From: B1Sed10-231 sp046483385
GTDB taxonomy: Bacteria > Planctomycetota > Brocadiia > SM23-32
NCBI GenBank assembly: GCA_046483385.1
Contig: JAWODG010000128.1
Span: forward strand, 1-10,334
Length of the DNA stretch: 10,334 bases
Reading direction: 5' to 3'
A model generated the notes under the pieces. The model searched no databases. It worked only from the letters and a program-made list of their open reading frames with translations, and was not told the DNA's origin. Positions 1 to 6,085 of this stretch are shown here, one piece after another. Positions within the stretch are counted from its first letter, which is position 1. Each line of letters starts with the position of its first letter. The translations under genes and the position numbers were made by a program.

Positions 1-92
1 CTGGCAAACAGCGGTGAAAGAATCGACCAGCAACGTCGCGAATGGTTTAGCAATTTTTTGCCGGTGTTTGAAGAAACCTTGCAATCATTTAG
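1..92 (+). pseudogene. recF-like gene fragment at contig edge (probably misjoined)
   Basis: Frame 1 reads without a stop from base 1 and contains LANSGERIDQQRREW followed by FLPVFEETL. This resembles the part of RecF (DNA repair/replication SMC-like ATPase) where a helix of the type 'LxxxGERIxxxRRxYxxxLxPxFxxTL' occurs, as I remember the family. The stretch is visibly more AT-rich than the rest of the window. Homology to anything downstream ends near base 92, where the reading switches to a different protein in another frame. It is too short to be certain; it may be another coiled-coil protein. Confidence 0.35.
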
Positions 93-173
93 GTGTTCGA
101 GGGCGTCGGCGCCTACGCCGAGGGCGACATGAGCGGCGAGGAGCTCGACGAGCTGGAGCGACACGCCTGCCCC
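93..173 (+). pseudogene. ilvD-like (dihydroxy-acid dehydratase) fragment, misjoined
   Basis: Frame 3 encodes about 27 residues that begin VFEGVGAYAEG and end MSGEELDELERHACP. This matches the segment of dihydroxy-acid dehydratase (branched-chain amino acid synthesis) that runs into the conserved 'HACPGxGxCGGxFTANTM' block, as known for the family. The match stops right after ACP (base 173): the next codons read AAR instead of the expected glycine/cysteine residues. No start and no remainder of the gene are present. Bases 174-193 are the junction to the RHS reading frame. This is best read as a piece of an unrelated locus fused to the contig end. Confidence 0.55.
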
Positions 174-193
174 GCCGCACGAGCCCGCGCCGG

Positions 194-1264
194 GGCAACG
201 GCACCACGCGCTTCGTCTGGGGCGGCCAGTCCGACTGGCAGTGTTTGGAAGAAAGAGACGGTTCGGGCAACCTGGTCGCTCGCTTCACCTACGCGGCGGG
301 CTATATCGACGCGCCGGCCCGCCAGGAGCGCGACCTCAACGCCGACGACGACTTCGGGGATGATGACGAAGTGGTGTGGTACCACTCCAACACCCTCTAC
401 AGCGTCTACGCCCTCACCGACGCCAGCGAGAACGTGGTGGAGCGTTACAGGTATGATGCCTACGGCGCCTGCACGGTGCTGGACCCCGACTTCTCAGCCG
501 ACGCCGACAACGCCAGCGACGTCGACAACCCCTACCTGTTCACCGGCCGCCGCCTGGACGCCGAGAGCGGCCTCATGCAATACCGCCACCGGTACTATGC
601 CCCAGAGTTGGGCCGGTTCATCAGCAGGGATCCGCACGAGTACGCGGACGGACAGAGTCTGTACCCGTACTGCGGCGCTGGGCCCATGAACGCTATAGAC
701 CCTTTGGGCCGCCAGAAGTTGGCGGAAGAGCGGCAACCATTCAAAGGCAAGATCGAGTGGGACGTCCGTTGGATAGAGGTGCACAACTACCCCCGGTTCA
801 TCAGAACACAGCGAGATGCCAGGGACTACCTCGGTGTCCCTGACCACGTTTCGCTGCCCCCTGTCACAGAAAAGAAGAGGGTTTCCAACTGGGTGGAGTA
901 CACGGGCAAGATCAGGGCCTGGTGTACGCCGGGTCCCTATGCCCACCACGGTGAGATCGTGGAGTTCGAGTCGAATGCCAAGGGCTGGGACGATATGCGG
1001 CTCGGGATACCGACGGGGAAGGGGTTTACCTTCGGCTATCGGTACAAGCGCTGGGTGAAGTGTTTAGTGACCGACGGGTACGGATACGATACTATACGGA
1101 ATGGGCGGAGGGCTAATATCCATAACGTGACTATCACATGTCGGGCGTATAAGAGGCACTCCTTGTTTGGGACTATTGCCCCGCCTGTCAAGGGTGAATG
1201 GCCGAAGAAGGGAAAGGTGATGGGAGAGAAGGTGCACCATCTCAAAAAGGTGTGCTGCGAATAG
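194..1264 (+). CDS. RHS-repeat protein C-terminal part with variable tip (5' truncated)
   Basis: Frame 2 carries the end of an RHS/YD-repeat shell protein. From base 194 it reads GNGTTRFVWGG, then the YD-type repeats (ARFTYAAGYID, ERYRYDAYGACTVLD) and the RHS-associated core (LFTGRRLDAESGLMQYRHRYY, PELGRFISRDP), closed by the canonical DPLG near 698-709. RHS proteins encapsulate a C-terminal toxic domain that is exported and released. After DPLG come about 183 residues of a different domain, visibly less GC-rich, as is usual for exchangeable RHS tips. I recognise no nuclease, deaminase or ADP-ribosylation motif in it; it is rich in basic and aromatic residues and ends HLKKVCCE. The N-terminal shell is missing because the contig is mosaic before 194; the open frame extends back to base 14, but those residues do not look like RHS. 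The lipoprotein gene starting 38 bases downstream is a candidate immunity gene. Confidence 0.85.
   Translation, partial: GNGTTRFVWGGQSDWQCLEERDGSGNLVARFTYAAGYIDAPARQERDLNADDDFGDDDEVVWYHSNTLYSVYALTDASENVVERYRYDAYGACTVLDPDFSADADNASDVDNPYLFTGRRLDAESGLMQYRHRYYAPELGRFISRDPHEYADGQSLYPYCGAGPMNAIDPLGRQKLAEERQPFKGKIEWDVRWIEVHNYPRFIRTQRDARDYLGVPDHVSLPPVTEKKRVSNWVEYTGKIRAWCTPGPYAHHGEIVEFESNAKGWDDMRLGIPTGKGFTFGYRYKRWVKCLVTDGYGYDTIRNGRRANIHNVTITCRAYKRHSLFGTIAPPVKGEWPKKGKVMGEKVHHLKKVCCE
323..633 (+). repeat. RHS core DNA repeat, copy 1
   Basis: These 311 bases, beginning CAGGAGCGCGACCTCAA and ending GGATCC, align without gaps to 1841-2151. Differences are scattered and mostly at third codon positions. The repeat is the conserved RHS core that precedes each variable tip and could serve as a recombination site between them. 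Confidence 0.85.
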
Positions 1265-1302
1265 GATGAAGACACCAACTACCTACTGAGGGTGTTGACA
1301 TA

Positions 1303-1752
1303 ATGAAGAGTAAGTTCTCCCTGTGCCTCGCGGTCCTTTGGCTCGCCGTGGCATGTTCGTGCAGCGGACAGCCGAACGCCCTCGAGGTAAGAATTGTCGC
1401 TTATGCCATAGGTTCCGACAACGTCGGGCGTCGACGTGTGACTGTCGACTCGGGTACAAACAGGGTGACCAGTACGAGACGGGACGAATGGGCAGGACGC
1501 GAAGGGAGTTGGATGGTGCACCACACGGAGTTAGGCATCTCCCTGAGGGGGGCGGAGTTTGGCACGATCGAGTTCTCTATTAGCAGAGCTTACTTCCACT
1601 TCCGCAATGCGACTCCTGTTGAGGCTGTCGTCCAGTTTGTGGAACCCGATGGGCGCTTACTGGCGAGCGCCAGAGTAGCCAGCGGTGAGCAGTGGCGCGG
1701 GCCGGCTCCAGACTGGTTCAAGAAGAAACAGGGCCGGCCCGTGCGCGAGTGA
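1303..1752 (+). CDS. small predicted lipoprotein, candidate immunity protein for the first RHS tip
   Basis: This 149-residue protein begins MKSK, followed by a hydrophobic signal segment (about residues 5-17) and a lipobox-like AVAC with the lipidated cysteine at position 18 (C20 follows closely). The mature part is mainly polar and looks beta-rich (EVRIVAYAIG, FSISRAYFHF, EAVVQFVEPDG). I recognise no family. A TGAGGG stretch about 10 bases upstream of the ATG can serve as ribosome binding site. The gene lies 38 bases after the first RHS tip and 58 bases before the second, the position where immunity genes of RHS/CDI-type toxins are normally found. A lipoprotein immunity protein would imply that the toxin acts in the periplasm or at the envelope. 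Gene call is fairly sure; function is inferred from position only. Confidence 0.65.
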   Translation: MKSKFSLCLAVLWLAVACSCSGQPNALEVRIVAYAIGSDNVGRRRVTVDSGTNRVTSTRRDEWAGREGSWMVHHTELGISLRGAEFGTIEFSISRAYFHFRNATPVEAVVQFVEPDGRLLASARVASGEQWRGPAPDWFKKKQGRPVRE

Positions 1753-1810
1753 AAGCTCACGGGGCAGATGCGCCCTCAGGGGAGTCCAGTTCAGACATTC
1801 ACAAGCCGCC

Positions 1811-2950
1811 ATGAAAGACACGACTGGTGCCGTGGCGGTGCAGGAGCGCGACCTCAATTCGGATGGTGATTTCGGGGACGACGACGAGGTGGTCTGGTAC
1901 CACAGCAACACCCTCTACAGCGTCTACGCCCTGACCGATGCGGGCGAGAACGTCGTCGAGCGCTACAGGTATGACGCCTACGGCGCCTGCACGGTCCTGG
2001 ACCCCGACTTCTCAAGCGACGCCGACAACGCCAGCGACGTGGACAACCCGTACACCTTCACCGCCCGCCGCCTGGATGCCGAAAGCGGGCTGATGCAGTA
2101 CCGCCATCGCTACTACGCGCCCGAGTTGGGGAGGTTTGTCTCAAGGGATCCCGTTGGCTACGTCGGCTCACTCACGTTGTATCTCTATGCAGCTGCGTCT
2201 CCGCGAATGTACGTCGACCCGCAGGGAATGAGGGCGGTTCCCGCCGGATGGGAGCCGGGTATGAAGTACCATCAGGGGCGAGGTGACTGGATGCTGCCCG
2301 GCGAATCCCTGATGGGATTCTACGATAGGATGGATGACCACGACGAGCAGAACCCGGGAGCGCCAGCACACTCCGAATCTGTTTTTAACGCGCTAAAGCG
2401 GATGGCACCAAGAGCTGGGGGCAGGTTCAGTGTGCGGTTCCTGCTCGTCCCAATTGGGCCGGGGGGCACTATCGAAGGTACGGTGAGCTTCAACGGGCGT
2501 CTGGAGTCTTGCTGCCACGATGATGGATCTGTCGGTCTGCAGCTTGTAGGTAGCGTAAGCGTGAGAGTTGAGGGGGGTGTAGGGACAAGCGTTGGTGGCA
2601 AGATGCACGACCCAAGGGGTCGAGGGTCCAAGTGGCGGGAGAAGGACACAGGACGGTGGACCGCTCCTCCTGAGCGTACCCCGGGAGGGGGTTTCGCCGG
2701 CCCCGGCAGCATGCCCGACTGCGAAAGCAAGGTCTCTATCGTTGTCAGGGTTGGGGTGTACGGCTATGCCAGCGTCGGGGTTGGGCAAGTCAGCCTGGGA
2801 CCTGAATTTGATGTTCAGCGCAGTTTTGGGGGATACGATGATCCAGGGGGGATTGACTGGACTGCCGGGATCGGCACCGGACGTGGTACCGGTGCGCGGG
2901 TAGTTGTGTACGGCGAAGGCGAAGGAACGGGCCAAATCGTGGTTGAGTAG
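1811..2950 (+). CDS. orphan RHS tip: RHS core fused to a second variable C-terminal domain
   Basis: The frame contains only the last part of an RHS protein: QERDLNSDGDFG, the YDAYGACTVLD repeat, LDAESGLMQYRHRYYAPELG, SRDPVGY and the closing DPQG near 2214-2225. About 240 residues of a different C-terminal domain follow, with many glycines (GSVSVRVEGGVGTSVGG, GVYGYASVGVG, TGIGxGRGTG-like runs) suggesting an extended beta structure; I recognise no toxin family. The ATG at 1811 (MKDTTGAVAV) is the most sensible start, but it has no Shine-Dalgarno sequence. The open frame extends upstream to a GTG at 1685 inside the lipoprotein gene. RHS shell genes are usually far longer, so this looks like a displaced, probably silent tip that could be recombined onto a full-length shell through the shared core. 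The next gene is a second lipoprotein. Confidence 0.75.
   Translation: MKDTTGAVAVQERDLNSDGDFGDDDEVVWYHSNTLYSVYALTDAGENVVERYRYDAYGACTVLDPDFSSDADNASDVDNPYTFTARRLDAESGLMQYRHRYYAPELGRFVSRDPVGYVGSLTLYLYAAASPRMYVDPQGMRAVPAGWEPGMKYHQGRGDWMLPGESLMGFYDRMDDHDEQNPGAPAHSESVFNALKRMAPRAGGRFSVRFLLVPIGPGGTIEGTVSFNGRLESCCHDDGSVGLQLVGSVSVRVEGGVGTSVGGKMHDPRGRGSKWREKDTGRWTAPPERTPGGGFAGPGSMPDCESKVSIVVRVGVYGYASVGVGQVSLGPEFDVQRSFGGYDDPGGIDWTAGIGTGRGTGARVVVYGEGEGTGQIVVE
1841..2151 (+). repeat. RHS core DNA repeat, copy 2
   Basis: Ungapped partner of 323-633. At the protein level the match probably begins slightly earlier (GAVAVQERDLN). Upstream and downstream of the repeat the two loci are unrelated, as expected for tip exchange at a conserved core. 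Confidence 0.85.
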
Positions 2951-3037
2951 CCCTCCGCAACTGGTAAACAGCCGCACAACCGGAGTTGAGGCGAGATAAT
3001 ATCGCTGCCGCTGAGTCTTGGTTCGGAGGCCAGGGTG

Positions 3038-3877
3038 ATGGTACGCACAGTGCTTGTGTTGTCAATGCTGACGCTGATGGGCGTGTATTTGGGGTGTGAC
3101 GACAGTGATGCCGGGCCTGCGCCACGGTTGTATGGGATTAACTGGAAGGTCAGTGGTTGGAGTGTGCAGGTTTTTCTGAACGGACTCTTGATAGAAGACC
3201 CCAAGGGAGGTGGGGGATGGTCGCCGGTGACAAACCTCGTGGTTGATGGCACCAACACGGTCCTGGTCTCTGGGAAACAGACTGACGACTCCGCGCTGCC
3301 GTTGATCGTCGGTGTTGGAAGGAGCCGGACCGTTTACGAAGAGGGCCGAAAGATGGGGGGGCCTGTTGAGGAATGGCTCGGCCAGTTGAGAGTCGAGCCA
3401 AGTGCAGTCGGAACAAAGATTGATAAGACCTTTGAGTTCAAAGCGAATGTGCCGATCACCTGGTTCTGGCAGGGAGCCGACGTAATCGAAGACCTGAGCG
3501 AGTCGGACCGCGAGGCGATCCTCGAGCAGGTCCGCAAGGTCCGCGACGCACTGAGGCAGAACGCTCCCGATCTTTACGCCGAGACAATCGAGCGGAGGCT
3601 ACGTGACTGGGCGCATTACACAGGAGAAAGCGTAGAGGAAGTGGAAGCGGAGGAGACTGCTTTCTTCAGAGACCTCCTTGCCGAGGGCGACTACACGGTG
3701 AGCATGAGGGAGCCGACCGAGATCGAGATGGAGGTCTTCGGGCGGCTTGTGCTGATTAACGCCGGCCAATGGCCAGAATACTGGCTCATCCGCGTGACTA
3801 GCGAGGATGGTCGGACGTACCGATTTAGCCGACTCATCGTCTGCAGAATCGACGGAAAGTGGTATCGCGTCACATAG
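3038..3877 (+). CDS. predicted lipoprotein, candidate immunity protein for the second RHS tip
   Basis: This 279-residue protein starts at ATG 3038, with GGAGG at 3025-3029 (8-base spacing); a GTG one codon upstream is less well placed. A hydrophobic signal (VLVLSMLTLMGVYLG) ends in a lipobox-like LGC with C20, followed by two aspartates. In enterobacteria an Asp at +2 retains lipoproteins in the inner membrane; whether this applies here is unknown. Residues about 33-140 look like a beta-sandwich (VSGWSVQVFLNGLLIE, NLVVDGTNTVLVSG). Residues 153-215 are strongly helical and charged. The end is again beta-rich (RLVLINAG, WYRVT), reminiscent of NTF2-like folds, but I cannot assign a family. It starts 87 bases after the orphan RHS tip, so a cognate immunity role is plausible by position. 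Confidence 0.7.
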   Translation: MVRTVLVLSMLTLMGVYLGCDDSDAGPAPRLYGINWKVSGWSVQVFLNGLLIEDPKGGGGWSPVTNLVVDGTNTVLVSGKQTDDSALPLIVGVGRSRTVYEEGRKMGGPVEEWLGQLRVEPSAVGTKIDKTFEFKANVPITWFWQGADVIEDLSESDREAILEQVRKVRDALRQNAPDLYAETIERRLRDWAHYTGESVEEVEAEETAFFRDLLAEGDYTVSMREPTEIEMEVFGRLVLINAGQWPEYWLIRVTSEDGRTYRFSRLIVCRIDGKWYRVT

Positions 3878-3945
3878 ACGGCGAGTCCGGGGACAGAATC
3901 GGGAAGCTGGAACACGGTCGGGGAGCATGCCTACCCATGTGTGTG

Positions 3946-4438
3946 TCAACTGCTTTGGGCCGGCGGTCTCGGTTTTTCGTCCTTTCTTCGATGAAGGCTC
4001 GCAAGAGGCACTGGGCGCTCTGGAGGCGTTCCTTGTCCTCCCTGGTCCTCAATGTCCTGCTCCGCACGCCGCGTCGTGCGCTGCACGCGGCGTCGTGCTG
4101 TGCACGCCGGTCCCATAGGCGGCCGAGCGTGGCGTCCCTTTCGCCACCCCGCCTTTTCGGAGCACTCCGCGTCGTCCTTGCGCACGCCGGTGGCGTGGTA
4201 GCGCATGCGGCTCAGCTTCTCGCGCGTGGTTCGTTCGGGCGCATAGCGGTAGGGTTCCCCGCGTTTCAACATGTGGGCTGCCTGCCGGCAGCTTGATGAT
4301 GACGGCCAGCTTGCGGGCGGCAGCCACCACGGCGACGTTGGTGCCTTTGCGCGCTTTGATCCGCCGGTAGAAAGCCCTCAAGGGGCCGGCGCTGCGGACC
4401 GCGCAGTGGGCGGCCTCCACCAGCAGCCAGCGGGCGAT
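3946..4438 (-). pseudogene. IS110-family transposase, C-terminal remnant with frameshifts
   Basis: Read on the minus strand from 4438, the protein is IARWLLVEAAHCAVR, then GPLRAFYRRIKARKGTNVAV and AARKLAVII. This is the hallmark of the C-terminal Transposase_20 (IS116/IS110/IS902) domain. The expected continuation 'WHMLKRGEPYRY' is present, but as HMLKRGEPYRYAPERTTREK in the next frame: 19 bases (4276-4294), mostly a GCTGCC-GGCA-GGCAGC palindrome, stand where one Trp codon is expected, a net gain of 16 that breaks the frame. A further frame change follows near 4065-4165, where GTPRSAAYGTGV, typical of the family tail, appears in the first frame again and a 19-bp tandem duplication lies. The N-terminal DEDD catalytic half is absent, because the element ends at the stop codon of the neighbouring gene. 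It is non-functional; the exact distal end is uncertain. Confidence 0.75.
4065..4110. repeat. 19-bp tandem repeat, about 2.4 copies
   Basis: Units start at 4065, 4084 and 4103: CACGCCGCGTCGTGCGCTG, then CACGCGGCGTCGTGCTGTG, then a partial CACGCCGG. The period of 19 is not a multiple of three, so the duplication changes the reading frame of the IS110 remnant in which it lies. Confidence 0.8.
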
Positions 4439-5284
4439 TCAGGCGGTGTACGGCTCCCGGCCTATCAGGCGCTCGGCGATTTCCCGGGCGCGGTCCAGTT
4501 TCTCCAGCCTCTCCTCGACCGAACAGCTCGTTTCCCCGGGGATTTCGAAGTTGAACAGGCCGTCGTACTCGATGTCCCGCAGCCCGCGCATCACCTCGGG
4601 CCAGTCCACCTTTCCGCCGTCGTAGGGCAGCAGGTGCTGGTCGCCGGAACCGTCGTTGTCGGCGATGTGGAGGGCTTTCAGGCGGTCACCCGCCTCGATG
4701 ACGAAATCGTAGTCGCCCTGACCTTCCTGCGGCGTGCGTTCACGCCAGACGGCCAGGTGGCCGGTGTCGAAGCATATCCCCAGGTTGTCGGCGCCGACGG
4801 CGTCTATCAGGCGCAGCAGGGCGCCGGCGTTGGGGCCGTTCTCCAGGCAGATGGTCGTCGGGCCGCCGGCGGCGTGATCTGTCAGCATCCCGAGCGCTTC
4901 CACGTTCAGCCGGTGGATTTCGTCGGGCGGGAGGGGGGCGGATTCGGTCGGGCGGCCGGGGTGGAGGACGCCCGCCTCGATGCCGAGCGCGGCAAACAGG
5001 TCCAGCCACCGCTTTAGCTCGTCCAGCTCCGCGTCGCGGGCCGGCCCGGGCGGGAGGGCGATGTTGGCTCGCAGCTTGATGTGCCCCTGGGGGATGTGCA
5101 CGCCCAGGTCGGCGCAGAAGCTGAGGAACTCCGCCGCCGTCCGGTCGGGTTGGCCTCGGCCCAGCAGGTCGGCGGCCTGCTCGTTGCCCAACTCCAGGTG
5201 CCGCCATCCGTTCTCGGCGAACAGCCGCACGCCCTCCTCCGGCGAGAGGTCGTGAAAGTAGTTGGTCCAGACGCTTCTATGCAT
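4439..5284 (-). CDS. sugar phosphate isomerase/epimerase-like TIM-barrel protein
   Basis: This 281-residue protein belongs to the xylose isomerase-like/AP endonuclease 2 superfamily (Pfam AP_endonuc_2), whose members isomerise or epimerise sugars, inosose or hydroxypyruvate using a divalent metal. Barrel-strand motifs seen in order are HLELG (about 29-33), GVLHPG (105-110), CLENGPN (E148), CFDTGH (D173, H176), LHIADNDGSGDQH (H206, H217) and FNFEIPG (E247). The E/D/H/E pattern fits a metal site. Length is typical for the family. The ATG at 5284 is chosen because GGAGG lies 8 bases upstream (CCTCC on the plus strand, 5293-5297); a GTG at 5299 is in frame but lies inside this site. The gene is divergent from hgcA across an 800-base spacer. 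The substrate cannot be told. Its stop codon directly abuts the IS110 remnant. Confidence 0.85.
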   Translation of the reverse strand: MHRSVWTNYFHDLSPEEGVRLFAENGWRHLELGNEQAADLLGRGQPDRTAAEFLSFCADLGVHIPQGHIKLRANIALPPGPARDAELDELKRWLDLFAALGIEAGVLHPGRPTESAPLPPDEIHRLNVEALGMLTDHAAGGPTTICLENGPNAGALLRLIDAVGADNLGICFDTGHLAVWRERTPQEGQGDYDFVIEAGDRLKALHIADNDGSGDQHLLPYDGGKVDWPEVMRGLRDIEYDGLFNFEIPGETSCSVEERLEKLDRAREIAERLIGREPYTA

Positions 5285-5336
5285 TTGTGCGTCCTCCACG
5301 GGTGGGAAGTGAAGTCGGTCACGTTAGCACAGCGCC

Positions 5337-5357
5337 GCGCCGGGGGCAAGATGCCGG
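5337..5357 (+). repeat. 21-bp direct repeat, copy 1
   Basis: The core GCCGGGGGCAAGATGCCGG, with two further matching bases on its left (GC), is repeated exactly at 5974-5994. It lies about 50 bases upstream of the isomerase start codon. Confidence 0.9.
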
Positions 5358-5542
5358 GTTGTTTCGACAGGGCCATCCAATTATTGCCGCTTTGTTGCAT
5401 TACTGAGCCCGGTAGACTAATTATGTCACTCAGGGGACGGCGAAAGCCTACCCGCCCTGGGTGAGAATCTCGCCTTTCGGTCAGCGATGATGGGGGGCAG
5501 AAGTTACAGAAGCGCGCCGCACGGCGGGCGGCAGGTTTGAGG

Positions 5543-5598
5543 CCCGGGCGTCAGCCCGGGTGAGCGTGAGGAGAAGAAAACAGAGCCCCGCAAGGGGC
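5543..5598. repeat. REP-like pair of hairpins
   Basis: CCCGGGC (5543-5549) and GCCCGGG (5554-5560) form a 7-bp stem with loop GTCA. GCCCC (5585-5589) and GGGGC (5594-5598) form a 5-bp stem with loop GCAA. Together with the hairpin at 5655-5672 and GC-rich blocks up to about 5750, this looks like a multi-palindrome intergenic unit. No transposase of the REP-associated (RAYT) type is present in the window. Confidence 0.6.
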
Positions 5599-5654
5599 GG
5601 CACTTGAGCCCTATGGTCCGCGGTGCATATGGGTCATCGCCCTGCGGTTGTGCC

Positions 5655-5679
5655 GCCCGCCCTGCGGCGGGCTCTTTTT
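5655..5679 (+). terminator. intrinsic-terminator-shaped hairpin with T tract
   Basis: GCCCGCC (5655-5661), loop CTGC and GGCGGGC (5666-5672) make a perfect 7-bp stem, followed by TCTTTTT. On the plus strand this is the textbook shape of a Rho-independent terminator. No plus-strand gene ends nearby: the next one upstream stops at 3877. It may end an unrecognised small RNA, insulate hgcA from upstream transcription, or simply be part of the palindromic repeat unit. Confidence 0.5.
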
Positions 5680-5880
5680 GCCCGTATCGTCCGTTTCCCC
5701 CAGGCTTACGCCATGGGGCTAATGCCTGCCGCTCCCTTGCGGGGGCTGTTCCTGTTGGGCCCCGCAGAACCAATGATGTCACTCACCTGGCGGGGAAGGT
5801 CTGCCCGTCTCGGGTGGGAACTTGCCTATGCAGGCGTCCCTCGTTGAAACACGGCCGAACCCCGTGAGTATGTCATGGTG

Positions 5881-5929
5881 GACCCGCTTTGACTGAGCGG
5901 CTGAAGCTCGCGCGCTTCAGGCGCGGGTC
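5881..5929. repeat. two-tier stem-loop
   Basis: An outer stem GACCCGC (5881-5887) with GCGGGTC (5923-5929) encloses an inner stem CTGAAGC (5901-5907) with GCTTCAG (5914-5920). Both stems are perfect 7-bp matches. The function is unknown. Confidence 0.6.
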
Positions 5930-5973
5930 CCCGAGCCTGCGCGTAGCGTGTGGGGCGCCTGTTGCTCGGTTTG

Positions 5974-5994
5974 GCGCCGGGGGCAAGATGCCGG
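5974..5994 (+). repeat. 21-bp direct repeat, copy 2
   Basis: Exact copy of 5337-5357, about 20 bases upstream of the hgcA promoter. The flanking bases of the two copies differ. Confidence 0.9.
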
Positions 5995-6015
5995 CGTCGG
6001 TTCGGGGCCAGCCGT

Positions 6016-6044
6016 TTGCCCCGCGGCGAATCTGGTCCGATAAT
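6016..6044 (+). promoter_or_regulatory. sigma70-like promoter for hgcAB
   Basis: TTGCCC (6016-6021; 4 of 6 to TTGACA) and GATAAT (6039-6044; 5 of 6 to TATAAT) are separated by exactly 17 bases. Transcription would start near 6051, giving a leader of about 35 bases before the hgcA ATG. This is the best promoter-like match I noticed close to this gene. Confidence 0.5.
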
Positions 6045-6085
6045 AGACTCATAGGCTCCCAAAGGGATATTGCCGGGACTACCAC

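Larger units (their letters stand above)
5285..6085. other. 800-base non-coding region between the isomerase and hgcA
   Basis: I see no believable gene here. The region holds several short GC-rich hairpins (listed separately), an exact 21-bp direct repeat near each edge, and a second looser repeat: ATGTCACTCA occurs at 5423-5432 and 5776-5785, each followed by a similar block rich in GGGGA, GCC and GGGTG. Clustered palindromes of this style are typical of REP-like intergenic units in GC-rich bacteria. On the minus strand, a TTGCCC with TAACGT 17 bases later sits within about 70 bases of the isomerase start and might be its promoter, but the -10 match is poor. Confidence 0.6.

Noticed and set aside
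14..193. N-terminal 60 residues of the open frame that leads into the first RHS tip
   Set aside because: The residues are Arg-rich and unlike RHS, and the same bases give better recF-like and ilvD-like readings in other frames.
4271..5017. 248-residue plus-strand open frame opposite the isomerase
   Set aside because: Antisense shadow of the TIM-barrel gene, with no motif of its own.
5395..5423. TTGCAT and TAATTA with 17-base spacing on the plus strand
   Set aside because: Both boxes match poorly and no gene or clear transcript follows within several hundred bases.
5543..5672. CRISPR array
   Set aside because: The palindromes are different from each other and not regularly spaced; there are no identical repeats separated by unique spacers and no cas genes.
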